Shown one piece after another: positions 36,894 through 48,496 of a stretch of DNA of 64,000 nucleotides (positions are counted from its first letter, which is position 1; each line of letters opens with the position of its first letter). This DNA comes from Hevea brasiliensis (taxonomy: Eukaryota; Streptophyta; Magnoliopsida; Malpighiales; Euphorbiaceae), in NCBI RefSeq assembly GCF_030052815.1, contig NC_079498.1:89304273-89368272 (forward strand), read 5' to 3'. Under the pieces are notes generated by a model. The model was not told where the DNA came from and did no database searches. It was given only the letters and a program-made list of their open reading frames with translations. Both the position numbers and the translations under genes were made by a program.

Positions 36894-39358
36894 TCATTTG
36901 GCCTGGCCTTGTGAAATATCCCTTAAGAAAAAATCAAGATTAGAATCAGATGATCCCCGTTCAGAAATTGCTGCTTGACAAGCCTCTTGAACTTCTTTTG
37001 CTTTTTCTCTCATTTCAATTACTTCACTATTTTCTTTATCCATAAAACTCTGCACAAGTTTTGCAATTTCTTCTCTTGTTACCAAGTTTTCACCTTCAAC
37101 CCCTTGTTTCACTCTCCACCCAATCTTCCAATCTTCCACAATTTTTTTACTATTGGAAGTTTGATCCCAAATTATAGGAGAAGCAAGCATTGGAACTCCA
37201 GCAAAAGCAGCTTCTAAAGTAGAATTCCAACCACAATGTGTCCAAAAACCACCAACAGAACGATGACACAAAACTCTCAATTGATCACACCATGGAACCA
37301 CTAATCCCAAATCCCCACAACCATCTTCAAACAGACCCTTTTCACCACGAGATACCCACAAGAACCTAACGCCACTGTTTCTCACCCCAGCTACAATTTC
37401 ATCCATTTGGGCACTTGAAACTGAAAGGAAGCTTCCCATTGAGACATATAACACAGAATTTTTGGGTTGAGAATTTAGCCACTGTAAGTATTCAGGGACT
37501 TTTTGATCATCACTAGTAGCTAAATTAGAATTGGGATCTAGCTCAAAATAAGGTACCATAGGACCTAAAGGGTAGAGTGGAAAACAAAAATTCATTTTTA
37601 AAGCATCAATAACTGATGGTTCAAGCTCGTAAGCAGAAGTGAATAGAAGGTATTGTGCTTTAGACACCATTGAAACAGACTTCAGCGCTTTGTAAAGAGT
37701 TTGTCTGCCAGTTCCATTAAAGATTGTAGGAAAATCTAATAGACGTGTTGGAGGAATTCCAGGGATGTAATCCACACGCTCTTCTCCTCTTTCTGCTTGC
37801 CAATTGAAATGTTTAAATGAAATTATAAATTTCACTAAAAAAATCAAAATCCAATAATGAATGTCGTAATTATAAACTTCATTTTATATGAGAATGAATT
37901 TAACAATTAATCAGAATTTAACAATTAATCAAATATTTACATCATTCATGCACTCATTTTATGCAAATTTTAATACAAACATTTAATATAATTGTTATTA
38001 AATTTTTTCTTATATAAAATCTAACTTATATTAGATATAACTAGAGATGACAATTATTATATTCAAACTTAAATCCTATTATTATTCTCAAAATGTAAAT
38101 CTGTCTTAAATTCAATTAAAATTTATTTTAAATTATCCAAACTCGTCTCAAATTTAATTTTTAAAAATATCTGAACCCATTTAAAATTTAATTTTTTAAT
38201 TAATAATCCATCGGAAAATATATTTTTAGTAATAATTTATATTTTAAAAAATAATTCTATAAATTATTTAAATTTTATTTATTTAAAATTTAATACATAA
38301 AAATTTATAAATATTATTATAAAAAATATATTTATATTTAATTATTTATTTATAGAAACTTATTTAGGTAATAAGTGCTGCAAAATCCAAAATTTGAACT
38401 CATCTCAAATCAAATTATATACTTCATCAAACTATATATACTTCATCAAACTCATCTCAAATCTGATCATACACTTCATCTCTGTAGAATTTCATCTATT
38501 ACTCCAAAATGTCGATCTACAATAATAATAATAATAACAAATAATATATTTTGAACTTAATAGCATTACAGTCATATTTAAAGTTATTGGGTCTTGAATT
38601 CTGATCAAAATCCAAAATCAGTCGTTTTATTGTTAATATAATTAAGTCATAAAAATTTGACATAAAATTTAATAATGTAAACTCTATTTAGTCAGAACCA
38701 AGATTTATTTAATTGCTTCAATTATGAGCTCATTTGCTTATAAAATTAATTTTGGGGTGATTTGCTACTTGAACTTACCATCAATCTCTCCCAATTTGTT
38801 GGATAGTTAAATTAAAAAATTGATAAATTAAATAAGCCAGTAGTTGTACATACCGGATAACGAGATCGGAAAATGCCCATATCCGACGAGGAGATCAAAA
38901 TTGTGCAAGATAGAAAATACTGTAGCTGACATTGTCCAAAGAGAAGCAACCGGAATATTCCTCCGATTCCCAACTCCGATCACCCAATCCAAGTAAGTAT
39001 CGGCTATAATAGCATTCACCGGCGAATCAAGCCGATCAAGAAGTTGCTCGAAAGGAGCTTCCATCTTTGTAGCAACTGCTTCCAAGAAACCTGGAAAATC
39101 CTTAGCACGAATAAGCTCCGAGGGTATGACATTAGGGATCGTATTCAAGTGGATTTTACTTGGCAAGATATAGGAGCTAAGGAAGCTCTTCCACTCTTCG
39201 GTGACCACCAACGAAACGACAATATCAGGATGCTTAAATGACATAAGCTTGCAGAGATTGATCATGGGATTTATATGACCTCTGCCAGGATAAGGCATCG
39301 CCACCAAATGGAAGGAGGTGCCGCCGGTGCTAATTGGGCTCACTTTGACGTCTTCCAT
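36894..39358 (-). CDS. UDP-glycosyltransferase, UGT87A type, two exons
   Basis: A family 1 glycosyltransferase, expected to move a sugar from a UDP-sugar to a small acceptor in the cytosol. Exon 1 is 39358-38854 and exon 2 is 37792-36894. The intron (38853-37793, 1,061 bp) has GT-AG ends, donor G/GTATGT and acceptor CAAGCAG/AA, phase 1. The joined frame is 1,404 bp, 467 residues, close to the family's usual size. The N-terminal domain has MPYPGRGHINPM with catalytic His28 and IIADTYLDW with Asp120, the usual dyad partner. The C-terminal domain carries the complete PSPG box: WCDQL, HCGWNSTLEA, and a WDQ end near the Asp-Gln sugar-binding pair. Single intron and motif wording fit UGT87A1/A2. 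Substrate cannot be read from sequence. Start chosen because it precedes the His motif by 27 residues in a continuous exon. Confidence 0.93.
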
Positions 39359-39423
39359 GGCTGCTTTTTGTATTCTGGAACTTCAACCAGGAAAAAAAAA
39401 TGCGCAGATGGTGAATGTGTAGG

Positions 39424-39470
39424 TGACGTCGTTTTGTTTTAATTTTTAGGGAAACCGGCGCCTATTAATA
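39424..39470 (-). promoter_or_regulatory. Candidate core promoter of the glycosyltransferase gene
   Basis: About 105 bp upstream of the ATG the minus strand has TATTAATAGG (39461-39470), a possible TATA box. A GACGTCA bZIP-type (ACGT-core) site lies at 39424-39430, probably in the 5' leader. Both are motif matches only. The 100 bp around them are the most GC-rich part of the upstream region. Confidence 0.3.
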
Positions 39471-39479
39471 GAGACTCAT

Positions 39480-40294
39480 CGAGGGCGGAGCCGTGGTCTC
39501 CCTTCCTACCGCAAAAGTTTTCAACAGAAAAATTACAATTTAATACTTACGTGTTAATGAAAACTATTGAATTTTGAAAAATATATTATTTAATTATATA
39601 TTTTATTTTTATTAAATTCATTAACATTTTCATTAAATTTTTTGTTAATTAATATATTTTAATATTAATTAAATTATTATTTAATTACTCTAATTTAAAA
39701 AAAAAATTATTAATTGATCTCTTATTTTTTAAAAAATACTATTATTTAACTTTTATATTTAAAAAAAATTAATTAATTTAAAAAATACAATATTATGAAA
39801 ACATTATTTTGGCTAATTTTTACTCCTTGTCCAGAATTTTGAAATTGTTTCAGTAGCATTCCTCAACTTTAATTTGAATAACTAATTCTTTAACTTTAAT
39901 TTGATAAAACTTAAAGTCCCTTTGCTCAGTTTCTGATGATTACTCTAACCAAAAACTGATGTGTCGTGAATTACCATAATAAAAAAAATAATAAATCCTT
40001 TCAACCACGTGGGAATGACTTTATCTCTCTATATTCTGACCCATATCATTTCTCTATCTTCAAGCTATCCATTTTCTTTCTCTAAAAATCCTTTTCTTTC
40101 ATAGTTTTCTTTCCTTCTCTTCCCTTCTTTCCCCTTTTTTCCTTACTCAGTCTTTCTCAAAAGCTTATAATGCCTTGAGTTATCTCTTGTCATGCAAACA
40201 GATGATTAAGATGAAATGAAAATTTCTACTTAATTTAAGAAAGAATTTATGGTTGAAACAACAAGAATTAGAGTTTCTGGCAAAATATATTGAC
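39480..40294. other. Intergenic DNA upstream of the glycosyltransferase
   Basis: AT-rich to 39820, then a moderately AT-rich part with TC-rich stretches at 40010-40160. I see no gene that I can support. Confidence 0.4.
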
Positions 40295-40428
40295 CTAAGA
40301 TCACTTAGCTCCATTGTTAGGTCACTAATCTCCATCCTAGATAAATGAATGACAGCCATGGCATGAGAAAGCTCTTCCTTTATGGCATCCATCAGCTTCT
40401 TAAGTGATTTCGCTGCTGTTTTGAAAGC
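40295..40428 (-). other. Candidate exon of an unidentified gene
   Basis: On the minus strand the 134-bp segment is open and encodes AFKTAAKSLKKLMDAIKEEL followed by SHAMAVIHLSRMEISDLTME, an amphipathic, Lys/Glu/Leu-rich helix-like sequence. It is bordered by TTTGTAG (acceptor-like) at 40429-40435 and GTCAAT (donor-like) at 40294-40289. I do not recognise the family. It may be a remnant of a host gene lying upstream of, and co-oriented with, the glycosyltransferase. Alternatively it is a chance open segment. Confidence 0.3.
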
Positions 40429-41166
40429 CTACAAATGGTACCCACAAAAAAAAAAAAAATTGAGAATGAAAACAAAAACATTCACAAGCAAAGCATATCA
40501 AATTAAGTACCAAAGAAAAAGGAATTGCATACAAAAAGAGTTGGAATTGAAAAAAAAAAACCAAGTTGTTGAGATTGCCACCTGCAAAACAATCACAATT
40601 TCATCTCAAATTAGCCACAAAATATCTTTCAACAATAAAAAATTCAATGTTTTATTACTTAAAAAAAATTATACAATGCAAGCAATAACATTGGACATGA
40701 AAATGTAGTGTTGGGTAAAATTCCATTAACAAAGATGAAGCGTAAAATGAGAAAACTGTGAAGTTCTGACGAACATAATGTATTCTGATGATATTGAGGC
40801 TTTTAATTCTAGTGGTGGTGAGGTAGAATCATAATGCAAGAGAACGGATGGGTGGCGTCAAATTGGAAGGCAGAGATTGCAAAGGCAGCGATGGGAAACA
40901 AATTGGAGAGAGGAGTAGGAGGTGCAATTGGGATTAGAGAGGTGCAATTTTAGAGCAGTAAACATTTTGGTGTTGACTCTGAGCTCTCCACCATTCTCAA
41001 ACTCTAGAAAAGCTCATTCTCGATAATAATAATTAAAAAAAAACTCCAAAATTTGTTTGAATTGAACCTCAATCAAACTCTGAAAAAACCCATTCTCAAA
41101 TTGAAGCCCTAGCATCTAGTGAGGGGTGTCCCAAGCTCGACATTACTTATGGTTGACTCGCAGTCT
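40429..41166. other. Unassigned DNA between candidate exon and solo LTR
   Basis: The part 40770-41130 has higher complexity than the AT-rich flanks (for example GGATGGGTGGCGTCAAATTGG) and could be transcribed host sequence. I cannot build a supported gene model. Confidence 0.3.
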
Positions 41167-41171
41167 GCTAT

Positions 41172-43764
41172 TGTAACACCCCAAAAATTTTAAATTTATA
41201 AGCATTTTTGGTATTTTAATTTTATTTAAATTTTAGGAATTTTTTTGAGATTTTTCAGATTTTAAAAATCGGGTTCGATTTTCTGAAAATATAAACTTTG
41301 ATGATTTTTAAAAATTAATTTAAAGACCACGTGGCAAAACTAAAAATATATTTAGAGTCTACGTATTTTTCTGAGTTTTCTGGAATTTTTTCGGAATTTT
41401 TGGACCTCGTTTTCGGTCCCGAGGCAGAGTAAAAAATTCAAAATTTTGTATCTTGAATCGGACCGGCCGAATCGAACCGGATCGGATCGGATCGGACCGG
41501 TCGAATCGTACCGGCCTTTTCCTTCTTCTTCTTTCCTTCCCCGCGCGCGTCGACCTCCTCCCCTTCTCTCTCTCTTTTCTCTCTCCTCCTGCCCCTGTCG
41601 CCGGCCAGCCACCTCCTCCTGCCACCCCAGCCGACCGGCGCCGCCACCCAGCCTCCCCAGCCAGCCGGCCGTCGCCCCAAACGGCCGAAAACCGCGCGCG
41701 AATTCCCTCCCTCCCGCACGCGGCGTTTCGGCTTCCCCGGCCAAAATTCGGCCAATCCGGCCACCAATTGGACCGGGTCTTGTGTCTAAAATCTTTTACT
41801 CGGCGAGAGCTTTCCATAGACACCAAGAACGCCGAAATCCATCGAGCGGTTTGTCCAATTTTTGCTCGGGAAGTTTTTAGCCCATTTCGACTTTTGGGCT
41901 AGATTTCTCGAAAACCGTGAATCCCACGAGAAAACCGAGGGTACAGCACGCTCCACTCGTCGAGAGCTTCGCGGTGACATAAATTTCAAATTTTTTCGAC
42001 ACCGTTTTTCGATGGGTCCCACGGAACTTCGCAGTGTTTTTCCGAGCATTTAATGAGCTTAGAAAATTCTGAAAAATTTATGTACTAACCCCCGTGTTAT
42101 GGGCTTCGTGTCGGTATCCTCGATTCGCGGAAATTCGCTGATTGGAAATTGTTCTGGAAAAGTCTCCGAATTACACCGAGGTTTTGGCTACCCCCCCATT
42201 GTCAGATGACCCGAGCGCATCCCCGAAGTCGGAATCGGAAAAGGTAAACCCGAACCTTATTTTTACGTAATTTTCTAGTGCTTAAATAGGATTAAAAATC
42301 CATAAAATATTCGTGGTAGCTTAGAAAATTATGATTCTTTTTGCAATCGCTTAGTAATATTGCTAAGGACCGCGGGGCAAAGTTTTAGAATTTTTAGAGC
42401 TGATTTGGGCAGTTTTTGCAAAAATGGTCAATTATAAGGACTAAATTGAAATTTTACATATTGTGATGGATGATTGATTTGATGGGCCCAGGAGGGGCTG
42501 TGTGATATGATTGAGCTATGGATATATGGATTGTAAATATAGAAGTGTGTTTTGAGCCATTTTGCAGGTTGGGTAGGTCCTAGGTATAGGGGAGACTCTG
42601 CCGGATTTTCGGCACGACTTAGGACGCAATTGGTCTTTTCTTGAATTGTATTGAGTCAATTGTATTAAATAATTGTAATATAATTGTCAGGTGAGCCGGG
42701 ACAGCCTTCTTCCTCCGCCTAGCCGCCACAGTGATTGTCGTCAAGTCTGTGAGTAAAATATTAATTTTAATTGTAATTTCGATATTATTATATGTTCAGC
42801 ATGCCCATGCATCACTTATATGCATATATTATATAGTTAAACTCTAGGCACGACTTATGTTGCATTCATAACTGTTAATGTGCCATGAATGTTGTTGTGG
42901 TAATTTGGAGCAGTGTGCGTGCGTGTGATGTGGTGTGGACTATGGACAGAACAAGTAGTCATGGCTTGAGTTCTTCGCTGGGACCCGATCCTTCGAGGGG
43001 TAGTCACGGCTTGAGTTCTTCGCTGGGACCCTCGATTTGGTTTATTAAGCGAAAGTCCGGCTTGAGTTCTTCGCTGGCACCAGGTTGGATTTAAGAGAGT
43101 CAGATAGGATCACCCATATATTATGATTGATGCTACAGGGTGCGTGAGTGCTCCAAATTACCTTTTTGATGTTATGATGTGAAAATGATGTTGATGTTGC
43201 ATTTCACTCTACAGTGTGCATTAGTTTTATATAGTTATAGAGATTATGGTTAAAATTGATATTTTACTCTCTGAGTCGAACTCTCACTCTGCTCAATATT
43301 TTTGGAGGATTTTATTGTGGTTAACCTGCTTTTCTTCTTCGCAGGTTGTTATTCAATATTTGTGTAATTTTATTTACTCCTAGATTTTTCGCATGTGTTA
43401 GAAATATTTAAATGATTCGGATCTGTAATATAATTGTTATGTGGACCTGTAAAAATATTCTATGCATGATTGATGGATTGGATGAGGGAGCTGAGCTCCC
43501 ATTTATTTTTATGATGATGAGTATGTGGAGGGTGAGCTGAGCTCCCCAATTGATGTTATATTTTGTTTACAGGTCGGGTGAGTCAAAAACTCCCCGTTGA
43601 AAGGTCCACTTTATGGCCGGACTTCGTCCGGTTGATTTCTTGAAATTGGGTCCAAATGGGCCTTAGAGTTGGGTTAATGAACAGTTAGGCTTACTACGGG
43701 CCTCGGGGGCTTTAGGCTGGCCCAAGTCCTAGTGCCGGTCCGGCCCATAGATTGGGTCGTGACA
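41172..43764 (+). mobile_element. CpG-rich solo LTR, 2,593 bp, probably Ty3/gypsy
   Basis: It begins TGTAACACCCCAAAAATTTT and ends GGGTCGTGACA, and is flanked by the perfect 5-bp target duplication GCTAT (41167-41171 and 43765-43769). The TGTAACACCCC start is typical of plant gypsy LTRs. No internal region is attached. The segment 41455-42000 is strikingly rich in CpG (ATCGGATCGGATCGGACCGG-like runs), unlike every other repeat here. The overlapping ORFs at 41352-42053 on both strands arise from this stop-poor GC-rich stretch and are not genes. Orientation is assigned from the TGTAACACCCC start. Confidence 0.93.
42963..43082 (+). repeat. Three copies of a 23-bp word inside the solo LTR
   Basis: GGCTTGAGTTCTTCGCTGG followed by GACC, GACC and CACC occurs near 42963, 43008 and 43059, with unequal spacers. 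Confidence 0.9.
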
Positions 43765-43989
43765 GCTATCCCTCCTTTCATCTTCTCCAAATTTCTCACC
43801 ATAGTCTATTTGGACAATGCAAGGGATGCACTTGCCCCTCTCCATTTGGACTTGATCAATCTTATCATTGGCAATGATATCTTCAATGATCTAATTTCTG
43901 CTTCACAACTTCTTCCTTTCATTAATGCCCTTGTCACCAAGCTCATCAATGCACCTATCTCACCTACCACACTATATTCATCTTTTTAG

Positions 43990-44700
43990 GAAGACTTATG
44001 GAGGCACTTGGAGGTAGGTGACTTGGCAAGTTGTGGGGAGGGCAGTGAGGGGTGGTTTAAAAGATTTTCAAATGGAGAGGATGGACAGAAGTGGGGTGGT
44101 GCAGGGATAGAGGTAAAGAGGTAAGGAAAAAGGTAAAAAGGAGAATAAAGGGCGATGGCAAGAATAAAGATGAGGAATAATATAAAAAAAAAAATCTAAA
44201 TTAGAAAAAACTATACAAACATCTACAAAACACTTCATTATATTCTAATTGTATATATTTAAGTAAACAATATACATTATTATTTATAAAAATATTTTGT
44301 CTTATTAAATATAATAATTTTTCCTCCTAATTTTTGTTATTATTTATCATTTTTAAAAAAATTAAATTAATCCCAATAGTAAAATATTTAAAATTTTCAA
44401 CTTTTGCTATTGTAGTCAAATTTTTAATTTTATAAATTTTATATTAATTTTATGTATTTATTATTTTTAGTCAGTGATGAAAATTAAAATAGATCATTGG
44501 TGAAAATTAAAATAGATCAATGGTCAAAATCACGATATACCAATTGACTAAAAGAGAGATCAATAGTAAAAAATACAACATGTATACTTATTTAAATCAA
44601 TTTTGACTCTATTAAAAAAAACATTTTATACCATGCTGAAATTGTAAAAAAAAAAGAATTGGTTATAATTGTAAAAATTTTTAAAAATAACTTTTTTATG
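43990..44700. other. Intergenic DNA
   Basis: A purine-rich stretch (44010-44175) passes into AT-rich DNA. A short direct repeat, GAAAATTAAAATAGATCA, occurs at about 44478 and 44502. No gene is supported. Confidence 0.4.
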
Positions 44701-44737
44701 ATTGACCAAAAATAAAAAATGAAAAAAATCTTATCAC

Positions 44738-45240
44738 ATTTTTGCAATTTTATCCAATCTTTTCAATCTTGGCATAATTGGCCAAAATTTCAAAGTGCAA
44801 AAAAATTTTATGTAATTTTTTTAAAAATTTGAAAACTTGTTGTAATTTAATCCAATTTTTTCAATATATCCTTTCAATTTATTTTCTGGCTGATCCAGTC
44901 TTATCCAATCTTATCAATACCGTCAACTATTTCCAAACTTCATTTTGATATCCATGGTATATCAAAATTATTAGTCATTTGATCAAATTGGATGGTTTTA
45001 ATAATACACTATCTACTCACTACAATCAAATCACTTCACTATTCATACTCAATGGTCATAAAAATGAAATTATGAAAGAGTTTATAAATATGGTAATATT
45101 GAATTCCAATGGCAGTTATGAACAAGATGAAAAATAAAGTTCAAAATTCGATTAACAAAAATTGAATCAAATTTTAACAATTTTTGAAATTTTGACCGCT
45201 TCTGCCAATATTAGAGGGATTGGATAAAATTACCAAAACG
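44738..45240. repeat. Long inverted-repeat element (MITE or MULE-like)
   Basis: The segment 44738-44796 (TTTGCAATTTTATCCAATC ... CCAAAATTTCAAA) is matched in inverted form by 45181-45240. The two arms are about 60 bp with scattered differences and enclose about 380 bp without coding capacity. The arm wording (ATTTTATCCAATxx) is shared with the larger element at 47.4-48.5 kb, suggesting one family. Ends and target duplication are not resolved. Confidence 0.6.
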
Positions 45241-45450
45241 CAATAAATTTGACTTTTTCTAAGTCAATATGCCAGGTTTTAAAATACACAAAATTATTTA
45301 TTATTAATAAACTTATTTGTGAGTTAAGATATCTATAATTATGTTTTGAAATAGAAGTTATAACAAGATTATGATTTTAATATATTAATTATTATTTATT
45401 ATAAATTAAAAAAATTATAAGAATAATTTGATCAATTCACAAATTGTTCC

Positions 45451-45476
45451 ATTATTATTATTATTATTATTATTAC

Positions 45477-45509
<33 letters not shown>
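45451..45509. repeat. (ATT)n microsatellite
   Basis: A trinucleotide run with one interruption (ACT) near 45475. Confidence 0.95.
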
Positions 45510-46126
45510 GTGATACTAGTTTTTAATGGCACTTGCATTACATGTGCGTCTTATCATTTTTAATATGTTTTTAAATTATAATTTTTATTTAAAAATTATT
45601 TTTTAAGCCAAAATTATTTTTAATTTAATCAAAGTTCTGATCTAATTGTAAAAAAAATAATATAACTTAAATAATTAATTACATACCAACTTAGAATGAG
45701 AAATATTACACTAAAAACTATAAGTTAATAAATCATATTTAACATAAAAATATATAGAGTTTATAAAAAAAAACATAAAAACAATATATAATACTTTCTT
45801 TTGAAACAAATAAAATATAATACTTAAAAAAAATCTATTGATTAAGAATATCAACAAATAGAACAAGATAAAACTCTCTCCCTATATATAAATATGATTA
45901 TATAAATACAAATTATATATAGAGAATTTAAAAAACAAAAAATGTGGTTTATTGTTTGATTATTGAAGAAAGAATTTTTTTCATTTTCATTAAATTAATA
46001 TCATGAAATTTTATATCGTTATATTATTTTTGTATCAATTAACGTAATGCTAATATGGCAATTTTTTTTTATCAATCTAGTGATAACACACTAAATATCA
46101 CATAATATACTTTTAAAATTATGTCA

Positions 46127-46127
<1 letters not shown>

Positions 46128-46204
<77 letters not shown>
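46128..46204. repeat. (AT)n microsatellite
   Basis: An uninterrupted run of about 38 dinucleotides. Confidence 0.97.
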
Positions 46205-46209
<5 letters not shown>

Positions 46210-46850
46210 ATTAAAATTTTTAATTTTTTGTACCTATTAAAATTTATTAATTTTTATTTGCTTAAATCTATATTTTTATTATAAATGTTATGAGAGTACT
46301 CACATAACCCTTTTTTTCCTAAAAAAAATTGCTTTATCTTTTTATTTTAATAAAATGTTCAATATAAGGTTTTAAAGTTTTTAAATTTATTTAAATCATT
46401 AAAATTTTTAATTTTAGTGACTATTTTTTTTTAATTTGTCTCTAAAAATTTATCTTAAAATGTAGGAATAATAACTATATCCAATAAATATTTAAAATTA
46501 GTTTTACCACCAATCATGAAAATAGATTAAATACTAAGCAAAAAAAAATCTAATTTTAAAGCGGTTATTAAATTTGAAATGGATTAAGAATTTAAATTAT
46601 CGTTTTTAATGTTTAGTTAAAGTTGTTCCTAATATTTTTTTTTAAATAATTGATATAACTTTCTAACAAATAAAATAGTTGTCAGTTATAGGATTAGAAT
46701 TTGATACCTATTTAAAATAAATGATATTAAAAGTTTATAAATATTTAGAACAATTAATAAAATAAATCAGTAGAAGAGAGATTCGGTGTTTAATGTTTTT
46801 ATTAATTTTATTATAATAAATTAAATAATTTTTAATTAATTGATAAAGTT

Positions 46851-46932
46851 AACATTGTAGAATTGCTATATTGGAAATTATAATGAGATTTAACATTGTA
46901 GAATTACTATATTGGAAATTATAATGAGATTT
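46851..46932. repeat. 41-bp perfect tandem duplication with one mismatch
   Basis: The unit starts AACATTGTAGAATT and ends ATAATGAGATTT. The copies at 46851 and 46892 differ at one position (GAATTGC versus GAATTAC). Confidence 0.95.
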
Positions 46933-47225
46933 TTGGTATAAGTAGAATTATTATTAAAATAATATTTAAATTTTAAATTATATTAAATATATTGATATTT
47001 GAAATTGAAATTATTTATGATATAATGAAGAATGTGTTGTCACTAAAAATTATAGCGCCAAATTAGCATGAATATTCTCATGTTGCTAAAAGTAGTAGTG
47101 CGGAAATTGTTGTCGATATTAGCGACGATATAATATGAATTGGTGACAATTTATTAAAATACATTCTTATTAGTATTTTTATAAATAATATAAAGAGTAA
47201 AGAGTATTTTTGTCAAAACTGACGT

Positions 47226-47270
47226 TCTCTCTTCTCTCTCTCTCACACACACACATATATATATATATAT
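47226..47270. repeat. Compound (CT)n(CA)n(TA)n microsatellite
   Basis: CT, then CA, then AT dinucleotide runs follow each other without a gap. Confidence 0.95.
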
Positions 47271-47420
47271 GCTCAATAAATTAAATAATAAAAAAATCAT
47301 AAAATAAATATGTCACTATTCTTTTCAATAATTCTCATAGTATAAATTAAATAATTTATTTTATATCAATTTCTATGTTGTTATAGATGATAAATTCCAC
47401 ATAAAATATTCATGTATTTT

Positions 47421-48496
47421 AGGCATAATCATACAAAATAAAAAAACAAACTTTTGCATTGTTTTGCGATTGAATCCAAACATTTCAATTTCGGCAAAAT
47501 AAGCCAGTTTTGAAAGGTTGCTGAAATTTTATCCAATTTGGGGGAGTGTGTCCCTGTTGAGTTGGCAAGCTATGTGACTTCTTTAATTATTAAGACATGA
47601 CCCCACATGACACATCACTTAAAATTAAAAAAAAAAAAAAAAACTCTTTGTCTAACTTTCCCCCTATCTCTCTCTCTCTCCCTCTCTCTCGGCAGCATCT
47701 GATAAACCATCAAATTTGGGCTAGCAAAAAATCCAGTGAAATTATTTTGGCTCAGACTAAAGGTTCCAAGTCTCCTGCATTAAACAATTGATGTGGGTAT
47801 TTACTCATTAAAAAAATTCTGTGATAAATCCATAAATAAAGTTCCTTGGAATGCTAACAAACATTACTTTTTGCTCCCTAAGTAAGAGCTAAGGTTCTAC
47901 TGGTTTCTTCTAAAAAATTGTTTTCTCTTTAGTTTTCTTTCCCTGGTGCCTTTCTTTTGTGGGTTTGGCTAGCTCCTTTCTAGGTTTTCAAGTTCACTTG
48001 GGAAAAGAAACTAACATAATTTATGTCCTAGCTCTGGATTTTTTTTTTGTTCTTACTGCTTACATGCAATTGAAGATTCTACCGCAATAGAAGATTTTGC
48101 AACAAAACCCAAAAGAATTGAGCATTTCTATTTGTTCAATAAAAAAAAGTCTGTAGAGAGGTTATAAATTTCCAATAAAACACTATAAGATCTCAGTTTT
48201 ATTGAGATTGTTAGTAATCATTGCCTAAAAATCCATTCAATCTTTCTCATAGCATGGAGAGAAAGGGTTAGTTTTTTATTTTAATTATTTATAATGTGTC
48301 GTATAAGACTCGTATTTTTTATAATAAAATAAGTCACATGGCATGACAACTCAGCATGGACACACTCCCTTTTGGATTTCAAAATTGGATACAGTTTATG
48401 CACCATTTCAAAAATTGACTTATTTTGCCAAAAATGAAAGGTTTGGATTACATTGTAAAATCATGCAAAGGTTTGGCTTTTACTATAATTAGGCCT
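47421..48496. mobile_element. Non-autonomous element with long terminal inverted repeats (MULE-like)
   Basis: The left arm 47421-47580 and right arm 48331-48496 are inverted copies with about 165 bp each. Both hold AAACxTTTGCAT, CAAACxTTTCA, GGCAAAATAAG, GGGAGTGTGTCC and a TATGTGACTT-like end, in matching order. Long TIRs of this size suggest a Mutator-like element. Flanking 8-10 bp are both T/A-rich (ATGTATTTT and TTATTTTAT), so a target duplication cannot be shown. The interior (47581-48330) carries a poly(A), a TC-rich tract and unusually complex sequence. It encodes no transposase. Confidence 0.72.

Larger units (their letters stand above)
41113..43989 (+). pseudogene. Possible host reading frame split by a solo LTR
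   Basis: The plus-strand frame before the insertion (41113-41171, including ATG 41149 and MVDSQSAI) continues in frame into the segment after it once the LTR and one GCTAT copy are left out. The downstream part reads FSKFLTIVYLDNARDALAPL and ISASQLLPFINALVTKLINA and stops at 43987-43989. In total about 90 codons would be open. I do not recognise the protein. The opposite strand is also partly open here, with one stop, so the coding strand is not certain and chance is possible. Confidence 0.3.
45241..47420. other. AT-rich intergenic DNA with simple repeats
   Basis: No genes are seen. It contains an ATT run, an AT run, a 41-bp tandem duplication and a compound microsatellite, listed separately. 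Confidence 0.5.

Noticed and set aside
41352..42053. Several overlapping long ORFs on both strands
   Set aside because: They lie in a CpG-rich, stop-poor part of a solo LTR with proven target duplication. All frames are open at once and no domain is visible.
43732..43989. 85-codon ORF read as a standalone gene from ATG 43732
   Set aside because: Its first codons are the end of the solo LTR, so the annotated start is an artefact. Only the part after 43765 could be host sequence.
47597..47791. 64-codon ORF inside the MULE-like element
   Set aside because: It is built on poly(A) and TC-rich tracts and shows no domain.
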